A program made the translations under genes and the position numbers. A model generated the notes under the pieces. It ran no database searches and was not told the DNA's origin. It was given only the letters and a program-made list of their open reading frames with translations. A DNA stretch of 5,465 bases from Deltaproteobacteria bacterium (GTDB taxonomy: Bacteria; Myxococcota_A; Polyangia; Haliangiales; Haliangiaceae). Shown in pieces: positions 1 to 5,153 of this stretch. The stretch is from positions 1 through 5,465 of the forward strand of contig JACCQV010000676.1 of NCBI GenBank assembly GCA_013813945.1. The letters are read 5' to 3'. Positions within the stretch are counted from its first letter, which is position 1. Every line of letters starts with the position of its first letter.

Positions 1-36
1 CCCGTACCCGTCCCCGTACCCGAGCCCGTTCGGTGC
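1..36. repeat. Degenerate 12-nt tandem repeat, about three units
   Basis: The units are cccgtacccgtc, cccgtacccgag and a diverged cccgttcggtgc. The period is a multiple of three, so the repeat preserves reading frame and gives a four-residue protein repeat in either plus-strand frame (PVPV/PVPE or PYPS/PYPS). It probably continues to the left of the window, so its copy number is unknown. Pro-rich coding repeats of this kind often vary in length between strains. Confidence 0.6.
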
Positions 37-69
37 GCCGGCCTGAGCACCGAATGCGACCCGCTCTGA
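1..69 (+). CDS. 3' end of an upstream gene, Pro-rich C-terminus (partial, frame uncertain)
   Basis: The left edge cuts into what looks like the end of a coding region. In frame 1 it reads a Pro-Val repeat (PVPVPVPEPV), then RCAGLSTECDPL and a TGA at 67-69. In frame 2 it reads PYPSPYPSPFGAPA and stops at TGA 44-46. Both are Pro-rich tails of kinds found in secreted or envelope proteins of high-GC bacteria, because a 12-nt repeat underlies the DNA. Frame 1 is slightly preferred: its second codon position is less GC-rich than its first and third, as in the other genes here, and it runs longer before stopping. The function cannot be told from this fragment. A minus-strand reading (Gly-rich) is possible but has no ATG start between here and truD. 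Confidence 0.35.
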   Translation, partial: PVPVPVPEPVRCAGLSTECDPL

Positions 70-71
70 AG

Positions 72-148
72 CACAGGATCTCGGCTCTCGACGATCACCG
101 ACCACACGACGCCGCAACGTCAGCGTGACCCCGGGTTCGAGTCCTGTG
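72..148. repeat. Bulged 11-bp inverted repeat upstream of truD
   Basis: The left arm cacaggaTctcg (72-83) pairs with the right arm cgagtcctgtg (138-148) over 11 base pairs, with one unpaired T at 79 and a 54-nt spacer. Within the spacer, gacg (108-111) can pair with cgtc (118-121) around a 6-nt loop, and cac/gtg (105-107 / 125-127) can extend this past a 3-nt bulge. There is no T-tract, so it is not a standard intrinsic terminator. It could be a structured transcript end or leader, a protein-binding palindrome, or chance pairing in GC-rich DNA. The right arm overlaps the tRNA T-loop-like string ggttcgagtcc (134-144), but no tRNA cloverleaf can be completed. Confidence 0.4.
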
Positions 149-190
149 GGGAGGGCGCGACGCCAGCACCGCGGCCGTCGCGAGAAGTGG

Positions 191-196
191 CAGACT
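191..196 (+). promoter_or_regulatory. Weak -10-like hexamer before truD
   Basis: CAGACT lies exactly 7 nt before the GTG at 204. It keeps the A2 and T6 of a TANNNT-type -10 but has C at position 1. No convincing -35 is seen at 17-18 nt spacing. The hexamer is reported mainly because the same 7-nt spacing recurs upstream of tonB and of the outer-membrane protein gene. If real, transcription would start at or beside the GTG and give a leaderless mRNA. On its own this site would be unconvincing. Confidence 0.25.
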
Positions 197-203
197 GCCC
201 GCC

Positions 204-1268
204 GTGGACCTGCCGTACCTGACCTCTGACATCCCGGGCATCGGCGGCGCACTGCGCACGACCGACGACGACTTCGCGGTCGACGAGGAACCCGCGTACC
301 TGCCGTCGGGTGCCGGCGACCACGTCTACGTGCACATCGAGAAGCGCGGCTTGACCACGCGCCACGCGGCCGCAGCGATCGCGCGTGCGCTCGCGATCAA
401 CGAGCGCGACATCGGCATCGCCGGCATGAAGGATCGCCATGCGGTGACGCGGCAATGGCTGAGCCTGCCGCCGCCGGTGACACCCGAGGCTGCGCGGGTG
501 CTCGCGGTCGATGGGATCGCGATCCTCGAGGTCTCGCGCCACACGAACAAGCTGCGCACCGGCCACGTGCGCGCGAATCGATTTCGGCTGGTGGTGCGCG
601 GCGTCGCCGGGGGGGCGGCCGAGCGGGCGCAGGCGATCCTGGCGCGACTCGCCGAGCCACCCGGCGCACCGAACTGGTACGGCGAACAGCGGTTCGGGCG
701 CGACGGTGACAATGCGGTGAAGGGCCGCGAGATCGTCAGCGGTGTGCGCAAGCTCGGCCGCGACAAGAAGCTAGATCGCTTGCTCGTGTCGTCGCTGCAG
801 TCCGAGCTGTTCAACACGTGGCTACGCGCACGGATCGAGGATGGCCTCTACCGGCGGGTGCTCGCCGGGGACGTCCTGCACAAGAAGAACGGCGGGATGT
901 TCACGTGCGAGGACCCCGCAACGGACGAGGCTCGCTTGCTCGCCGGTGAGCTCGTCGTCACCGGCCCCATGTTCGGCGACTCGATGCGCACGTGCGGCGA
1001 CGGGACGCCGGCCGCGGAGCGCGAGCTGGCGATCCTCACGGGGGCGGGCCTCGAGCCCGGATCGTTCGCCCGGGTCCGGCAGATCGCCGAGGGGACCCGT
1101 CGCGACGCGAGCATCGAGGTCGCCGACGTGGAGGTCACGGCCGCGGGCGAGCCTTCGACTCTGGAGGTCGGATTCGCGTTGCCTGGCGGCGCCTATGCGA
1201 CGGCGGTGATGCGCGAGGTCATGAAGACCGTGCCCCAGCGAGTCGACGACACCCCCGAAGCCGCGTAA
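204..1268 (+). CDS. truD: tRNA pseudouridine(13) synthase TruD
   Basis: This cytoplasmic enzyme isomerises uridine 13 in the D-arm of tRNA(Glu) to pseudouridine. At 354 residues it is close to E. coli TruD (about 349). The catalytic block GMKDRHAVTRQW sits at residues 74-85 with the catalytic aspartate at Asp77 (Asp80 in E. coli). Other family signatures are TTDDDFAVDE (19-28), HTNKLRTGHVRANRF (113-127, with Asn125 and Phe127 matching the conserved Asn/Phe pair), PNWYGEQRFGRDGDN (156-170), TGPMFG (253-258) and FALPGGAYATAVMREV (324-339). The TRUD insertion domain spans about residues 155-300 between the two halves of the catalytic core. The GTG start is chosen because the first residues align with the E. 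coli N-terminus and no usable start lies just upstream. No Shine-Dalgarno is seen at normal spacing. The gene ends 11 nt before exbB, so co-transcription is likely although the functions are unrelated. No damage is seen. Confidence 0.96.
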   Translation: MDLPYLTSDIPGIGGALRTTDDDFAVDEEPAYLPSGAGDHVYVHIEKRGLTTRHAAAAIARALAINERDIGIAGMKDRHAVTRQWLSLPPPVTPEAARVLAVDGIAILEVSRHTNKLRTGHVRANRFRLVVRGVAGGAAERAQAILARLAEPPGAPNWYGEQRFGRDGDNAVKGREIVSGVRKLGRDKKLDRLLVSSLQSELFNTWLRARIEDGLYRRVLAGDVLHKKNGGMFTCEDPATDEARLLAGELVVTGPMFGDSMRTCGDGTPAAERELAILTGAGLEPGSFARVRQIAEGTRRDASIEVADVEVTAAGEPSTLEVGFALPGGAYATAVMREVMKTVPQRVDDTPEAA

Positions 1269-1279
1269 CACTTCGCGCG

Positions 1280-1951
1280 ATGGATCTGTCAGGCGCGTTT
1301 GTCGATTTCGCACAGCTTGGCGCGGACTGGGTGCTGTGGCTGTTGATCGCGCTATCGGTCCTGTCGATCGGCGTGATGATCGATCGCTACCTGTGGTTCC
1401 AGAAGCGCGACACGAACTCGGAGAACTTCACGCGCGAGCTGCGTGGAGCCTTCGAGCGTGACGAGATCGAACGCCTCGAGACGAAGTACAAGGATCACCC
1501 CGCCATTCCGATCCAGGTCGGTCTGCGCGGGCTCGCGGAGCGCGGGCGCGGACCGGAGGCGGTCGCCGAGGCGATGCACGGCGAGCGCGCGCGCTGGCGC
1601 AGCGGCGCCGACAAGAATCTGATGGTGCTCGGAACGCTCGGCAACAACGTTCCGTTCATCGGGCTGTTCGGCACCGTGCTCGGCGTGATCAACGCGTTCC
1701 AGAGCCTGACGCTGAAGACCGCCGAGGCGGAGGCCCAGACGCTCGGAGCGATCGCCGAGGCGCTCGTCGCGACCGCCGTCGGCCTGATGGTCGCGATTCC
1801 TGCCGTGATCGCGTTCAATTTCTTCGGCCGCAAGCTCAAGACCGTGATGGGGAACGCCGACTACGTCGCTCACACGGTGCTCTCGCTCGTCCACGGCGCC
1901 GAGCACGGCGACCTGACGGAAGGCCCGGCGACGAAGAAGCAGAGCAGCTGA
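1280..1951 (+). CDS. exbB: ExbB/TolQ/MotA-family proton channel protein
   Basis: This inner-membrane subunit forms the pentameric stator of an ExbBD-type motor that couples proton flow to energising TonB. The 223 residues show the family's three-helix layout: TM1 about 17-38 (starting WVLWLLIALS), a cytoplasmic loop of about 75 residues, TM2 about 115-140 containing PFIGLFGTVLGVINAF (125-140), and TM3 about 155-182 containing IAEALVATAVGLMVAIPAVI (158-177). Glu160, Thr165 and Thr132 match the functionally important Glu176, Thr181 and Thr148 of E. coli ExbB. The ATG at 1280 is chosen because TM1 follows directly; the frame stays open further upstream, but only in the truD shadow. No Shine-Dalgarno is seen (acacttcgcgcg precedes the ATG). 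The stop codon shares a base with the exbD start. TolQ is the main alternative name; the TonB-like third gene favours ExbB. Confidence 0.92.
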   Translation: MDLSGAFVDFAQLGADWVLWLLIALSVLSIGVMIDRYLWFQKRDTNSENFTRELRGAFERDEIERLETKYKDHPAIPIQVGLRGLAERGRGPEAVAEAMHGERARWRSGADKNLMVLGTLGNNVPFIGLFGTVLGVINAFQSLTLKTAEAEAQTLGAIAEALVATAVGLMVAIPAVIAFNFFGRKLKTVMGNADYVAHTVLSLVHGAEHGDLTEGPATKKQSS

Positions 1952-2364
1952 TGGCGGGCGGCAGCCTCTACAAGGACGAGGAAAGCGGAGGCATCACCGA
2001 CATCAACGTGACGCCGTTCGTCGATGTCGTGCTCGTGATCCTTGTCGTGTTCATCGTCACCGCCAAGCTGATCGTGGCGCGTGGCGTCGAGATCGACAAG
2101 CCGAAGGCCGCCACGGGCGGCGAGGTCCAGAGCACGCTGCGGATCTCGGTGACCGCCACCGGTGACCTCTACGTCAACGGCGACAAGTTCACGGACGACG
2201 CCTCCGCGGTCGTTCGCATCAAGCAGATCGCGGCGACCTCGACCAAGCCCAAGGCGATCATCGCCGGGAGTCGGGTCGGCCCCTACGCCAACGTGATGCG
2301 AGCCATCGACCTCGCCCAGTCAGCAGGCGTCACCGCGATTGCACTCGAGAACGAGCGGCCCTGA
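1951..2364 (+). CDS. exbD: ExbD/TolR-family biopolymer transport protein
   Basis: This single-pass inner-membrane partner of ExbB sits in the channel pore and transmits proton flow to TonB. At 137 residues it has normal family length (E. coli ExbD 141). The N-terminus is a short cytoplasmic tail, then the signature DINVTPFVDVVLVILVVFIV (17-36), with the essential membrane aspartate at Asp25, the same number as in E. coli ExbD. One TM helix covers about 24-43. The periplasmic domain (about 60-137) ends with the typical GPYANVMRAIDLAQSAGVTA (110-129). The ATG overlaps the exbB stop (TGATG), which indicates translational coupling and fixed stoichiometry. Only one exbD copy is present here, whereas many loci of this type carry two. 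TolR is the alternative name. Confidence 0.93.
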   Translation: MAGGSLYKDEESGGITDINVTPFVDVVLVILVVFIVTAKLIVARGVEIDKPKAATGGEVQSTLRISVTATGDLYVNGDKFTDDASAVVRIKQIAATSTKPKAIIAGSRVGPYANVMRAIDLAQSAGVTAIALENERP

Positions 2365-2374
2365 CTCGGTCTGC

Positions 2375-2380
2375 TAGGCT
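2375..2380 (+). promoter_or_regulatory. -10-like TAGGCT before tonB
   Basis: TAGGCT fits the loose TANNNT -10 pattern and ends exactly 7 nt before the tonB GTG (2388), in the 23-nt gap after exbD. No -35 is visible at 16-18 nt. The AGG inside it (2376-2378) lies 9 nt before the GTG and could instead act as a weak ribosome-binding site, so the two readings compete. The surrounding gctaggctagc is nearly palindromic. Confidence 0.3.
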
Positions 2381-2387
2381 AGCCCCG

Positions 2388-3182
2388 GTGCGCTGGGACT
2401 CGCCGTTCGTGCTGGCTGCTGCAGGCACGCTCGCGATCCACCTGGTGTTGCTGGTGATGGTCGACGCGATCGTCATCTACACCCCGGATCCCACGATCAC
2501 GCCGACACCGCGGATCGAGATGGTCGAGATCGAGGTCCCGCCGATCATCACGCCCGAGCCGCCGCCGCCGATCCCGCCACCGGAGCCGGTGAAACAGCCC
2601 GATCCGCCGCCCCAGCCGAAGATCGCAGCGAAGGTCCAGGACAGGGCGCCCCGGGCAGCCGAGCCGCCGCTGACGAAAACCGAGCCGCCGCTCGCGGCCG
2701 ATCCCAACGGGATCCCCGGCGGTGAGCAGGTCGTGACCCTCGATGCGGCACAGACCGGCGGCGTCGGCGTGCCGGTCGCGGTGGGTAAGAGAACCTCGGA
2801 GCGGGTCGGCCGTGGGGGCCAGGGCGGCGGTACCGGGGCGGGCTCGGGATCCGGGGTTGGCGAGATTGCGAAGCCGATGTCGGTGGCGACGATCAAGAAA
2901 CGCGCGCTTCCCAGAGGCGATTACGGCTACTTCGACGCCGGCAAGGACTACCCCACCGAGGCCCGCCAGCTCGGGATCGAGGGCGCAATCCGGGTCCGGC
3001 TGGTCGTCAACGAGAAGGGCAAGGTCGTCGCGAAGGTCCTGCTCAACAAGCTCGGGCACGGCCTGGACGAGCTCGCCCTGGAGCGGGCGTCCCGGATCGA
3101 GTTCGAGCCGGCGTTCGACACGGACGACCGCGCGGTGACCTCGGTCGTGATCTGGACGTTCAACATGACCTTACCGAAGTAG
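2388..3182 (+). CDS. tonB: TonB-family energy transducer
   Basis: This protein is anchored in the inner membrane and spans the periplasm to pass ExbBD-derived force to an outer-membrane partner. The 264 residues show an N-terminal anchor helix at about 7-30 with His18 in LAIHLVLL, resembling the conserved TM histidine of E. coli TonB. A Pro/Glu-rich stretch follows at about 51-76 (PPIITPEPPPPIPPPEPVK), then a Gly/Ser-rich linker at 141-158 (GRGGQGGGTGAGSGSGVG). The TonB C-terminal domain covers about 187-262, with KDYPTEARQLGIEGAIRVRL (186-205), then VVNEKGKVV, GHGLDELALERA and IEFEPA. GTG 2388 is the only sensible start because the membrane helix begins six residues later. It lies 23 nt after exbD, so the three genes probably form one operon. 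The Gly-rich linker is unusual beside the Pro/Lys linker of enteric TonB. A TolA-like role is less likely given the clear TonB domain. Confidence 0.92.
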   Translation: MRWDSPFVLAAAGTLAIHLVLLVMVDAIVIYTPDPTITPTPRIEMVEIEVPPIITPEPPPPIPPPEPVKQPDPPPQPKIAAKVQDRAPRAAEPPLTKTEPPLAADPNGIPGGEQVVTLDAAQTGGVGVPVAVGKRTSERVGRGGQGGGTGAGSGSGVGEIAKPMSVATIKKRALPRGDYGYFDAGKDYPTEARQLGIEGAIRVRLVVNEKGKVVAKVLLNKLGHGLDELALERASRIEFEPAFDTDDRAVTSVVIWTFNMTLPK

Positions 3183-3245
3183 ATCGCCAGCTCCCCCCTA
3201 CCCGGTGCGTACCCCCAGGACTTCCGTGGGCCTGGCTAACCGGCG

Positions 3246-3251
3246 TAGAAT
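3246..3251 (+). promoter_or_regulatory. -10-like TAGAAT before the outer-membrane protein gene
   Basis: TAGAAT differs from the consensus TATAAT at one base and ends 7 nt before ATG 3259. A start of transcription 6-8 nt downstream would fall on or beside that ATG, giving a leaderless mRNA. The best -35 candidate, ttccgt at 3222-3227 with an 18-nt spacer, matches only the first two consensus bases. The 76-nt gap (3183-3258) also contains a short imperfect hairpin, cccagg/cc-g-tggg (3214-3230), without a T-tract. This is the best promoter candidate in the window and suggests the gene can be expressed apart from exbB-exbD-tonB. Confidence 0.45.
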
Positions 3252-3258
3252 GTTGGCA

Positions 3259-5145
3259 ATGCGCAATCCATGGGGGATCGGCGCCATCCTCGGCGTCGCA
3301 CTCATCGCGACCTCGGGTACGGCCGCTGCTCAATCGAACCCACCGAACGATCGAGCGATCGACGTTCAGACCTTCGAGTACGCGATCGGGCCGAAAACGT
3401 TCTTCACCGTCTCGAACGGCGATGTGGCGGACAAGGGACAGCTCGCGGTCGACGCGGTCATCACGTACCTGACCAAGCCGTTCTCGATCTACGAGGTCGA
3501 TCCCTCGATGCCCGACGTGGTCGGCGAGGAGCGGACCGTCGTGGTCGAGTCGGTCGCCGCGATGCAGGTCACCGCCGCCTACGGCTACAGCGAGAAGCTC
3601 CAGATCGGCGCGAACCTGCCGATCATCTTCCAGCTCTCCGGCGACGGACTGATGGCGGAGACCGGCAACGGAGATCCCAACGGGCTCAACGTCACCGGGC
3701 TCGGCGATCTCCTGCTCGAGGCCAAGTACCGGCTGCATCGCGACGGCGCACTCAAGATCAGCGGCATCGCGGGCCTCACGCTGCCGTCGTCGTTCGGTAG
3801 CGACGATTCGCAGTTCATCGGCGACAACCTGCCCACCGTTCGCGGTCGGCTCGCGCTGCAGTACGACGCCGGCAAGTTCTCGATCGGCCTCAACGGCGGT
3901 GTGATGCTGCGCAAGCCGCGGAAGATCTACGACAGCGAGATCGGCCAGCAGCTGACGTGGGGTGCTGCCGCGGCGTTCCGCATCACCGATCGGTTCTCGA
4001 TCATCGGCGAGAGCTACGGCCGCGCCGGGATCCCGAGCTTCAGCCTCGACGCGAGCCCGCTCGAGGCGATCGGCGGGCTGCGGATCTACGTCAGGCCTTC
4101 GCTCGCCGTGGTGCTCGGCGCAGGTGCCGGTCTGGTCAAGGGCATCGGCTCCCCTGAGTCTCGGTTCTTCCTGTCGCTCGGCTACGCACCGGATGTGCGT
4201 GACAGCGACGGCGACGGCATCCCGAACGTGCGCGACAAGTGCCCGCTGATCGCCGAGGACCGCGACGGCCAGCAGGACGAGGACGGTTGTCCGGACGACG
4301 ACAGCGATGGTGATCGCCGCGCGGATGCCGAGGACAAGTGCCCCAACGATCCCGAGGATCTCGACGGCTTTGACGATGAAGACGGCTGCCCCGAGCTCGA
4401 CAACGATCTCGACAAGATCCTCGACGCGGATGACAAGTGCCCGAACGATGCCGAGGACGGCAAGCCGCCGGTCACCAACGATGGCTGCCCCGCAAACAAG
4501 CGCGACTCCGATGGCGATGGTCTGTTCGACGACAAGGACAGCTGCCCCGCCGACGAGGAAGACATGGACTCGTTCGAGGACGGCGACGGCTGCCCCGAGA
4601 CGGACAACGACAAGGACGGCATCTCGGATGACGCGGACAAGTGCCCGCTGTGTCCCGGTAGCGCGCCCGATGGCTGCGCGAAGGCCGACGTGTCTGGTGC
4701 GACGGCCGTGCGTCTCGATGGCGACCGGCTGGTCGTCGACAAGATGCCCGCGATGGACAGGAACGGCCTGTCCAAGGCGAGCCAGGCAACGGTCGACCAG
4801 ATGGCGATCGTGATGACCGCGAACTACCAGGTCACCAAGTGGCTCGTCGCGATCGCGTTGCCCAAGGCACCGGATGCCGCGAAGCTCGCCGAAGCGGTCA
4901 AGCAGCGCCTGATCGCACAGGGTGTCCCCGCGGCGTACCTCCAGGTGCTCGGGGCCGCGGGTCCGTCCAAGATCGGTGGCGTGGTCCAGGAGCGCGGCGA
5001 CGATGCAGTGCCGCTCTGCCCGGCGGGCCGCGAGGTCAAGCAGCGGCCCGAGACCATGTCGAAGCAGCCGACTCCTGCGACGCCCGCTGGGCCCGCGGTC
5101 AAGCCGGCGACGCCGGCTGCCGAGCCCGAGATCGAGATCGACTGA
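3259..5145 (+). CDS. OmpA-family-like outer-membrane beta-barrel protein with thrombospondin type 3 repeats
   Basis: This is a secreted, probably outer-membrane protein of 628 residues. A signal peptide covers residues 1-24, cut after AAA before Gln25. Residues about 35-311 are rich in short amphipathic strands (for example LQIGANLPIIFQLSG, 115-129) and end RFFLSLGYAP (302-311), as expected of a porin-like beta-barrel of about 12 strands or fewer. Residues 315-473 hold five thrombospondin type 3 units with DSDGDG calcium-binding motifs and paired Cys-Pro. Residues about 480-600 resemble an OmpA-type peptidoglycan-binding domain in outline (AEAVKQRLIAQGV, 544-556), but the usual Asp loop is missing and Leu543 replaces the arginine. 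A Pro/Ala tail ends in EIEID. All 12 cysteines lie in or after the repeats. ATG 3259 is preferred because it gives a compact signal peptide; GTG 3205 and ATG 3250 are in-frame alternatives, and the first would put the -10-like hexamer inside the gene. A structural or scaffold role in the envelope is likely; substrate transport is not shown. Confidence 0.85.
   Translation: MRNPWGIGAILGVALIATSGTAAAQSNPPNDRAIDVQTFEYAIGPKTFFTVSNGDVADKGQLAVDAVITYLTKPFSIYEVDPSMPDVVGEERTVVVESVAAMQVTAAYGYSEKLQIGANLPIIFQLSGDGLMAETGNGDPNGLNVTGLGDLLLEAKYRLHRDGALKISGIAGLTLPSSFGSDDSQFIGDNLPTVRGRLALQYDAGKFSIGLNGGVMLRKPRKIYDSEIGQQLTWGAAAAFRITDRFSIIGESYGRAGIPSFSLDASPLEAIGGLRIYVRPSLAVVLGAGAGLVKGIGSPESRFFLSLGYAPDVRDSDGDGIPNVRDKCPLIAEDRDGQQDEDGCPDDDSDGDRRADAEDKCPNDPEDLDGFDDEDGCPELDNDLDKILDADDKCPNDAEDGKPPVTNDGCPANKRDSDGDGLFDDKDSCPADEEDMDSFEDGDGCPETDNDKDGISDDADKCPLCPGSAPDGCAKADVSGATAVRLDGDRLVVDKMPAMDRNGLSKASQATVDQMAIVMTANYQVTKWLVAIALPKAPDAAKLAEAVKQRLIAQGVPAAYLQVLGAAGPSKIGGVVQERGDDAVPLCPAGREVKQRPETMSKQPTPATPAGPAVKPATPAAEPEIEID
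4201..4677 (+). repeat. Thrombospondin type 3 repeat array, five units of about 99 nt
   Basis: The DNA repeats with the protein. The 11-mer gacaagtgccc recurs at 4234, 4333, 4432 and 4636, with a variant gacagctgccc at 4537. The spacings are 99, 99, 105 and 99 nt. Each unit encodes about 33 residues of the form DxDGDGxxDxxDxCPxxxEDxDxxxDxDGCP, which binds calcium and is tied by disulfides. The middle unit is altered: DLDKILDADDKCP has lost the glycines, and EDGKPPVTNDGCP replaces the second calcium loop. The last unit is shortened to KCPLCPGSAPDGC. Near-identical units may expand or contract by recombination. Confidence 0.9.
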
Positions 5146-5153
5146 TCGGGCTG

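Noticed and set aside
72..157. A possible tRNA gene, because of ggttcgagtcc and a 7-bp acceptor-like pair cacagga/tcctgtg
   Set aside because: The T-loop and the acceptor-like arm overlap and cannot both be used. With ttcgagt as the loop only 4 of 5 T-stem pairs form and no matching 5' acceptor exists. D and anticodon arms are not found and there is no CCA.
992..1279. Upstream extension of the exbB frame to 992
   Set aside because: The extra 96 residues are Arg/Gly-rich low-complexity sequence translated from the truD gene in another frame. ExbB homology begins at ATG 1280.
822..1313. Minus-strand open frame opposite the end of truD
   Set aside because: It overlaps conserved truD coding sequence and has no recognisable domain; long antisense frames are expected at this GC content.
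3205..3258. GTG 3205 as start of the outer-membrane protein gene
   Set aside because: It would add 18 residues rich in Arg before the signal peptide and would place the TAGAAT hexamer inside the gene. ATG 3259 gives a normal signal peptide. ATG 3250 adds three residues and cannot be fully excluded.
4201..4677. A CRISPR-like or other DNA-level array, because of the regular 99-nt spacing
   Set aside because: The repeats are in frame, code for TSP3 units and vary mostly at positions consistent with protein repeats. There are no distinct spacers.
4182..4775. Minus-strand Ser-rich open frame opposite the TSP3 repeats
   Set aside because: It is the reverse complement of the Asp/Gly/Cys-Pro repeat codons, so its regular Ser/Pro pattern is only a reflection of the real repeat.
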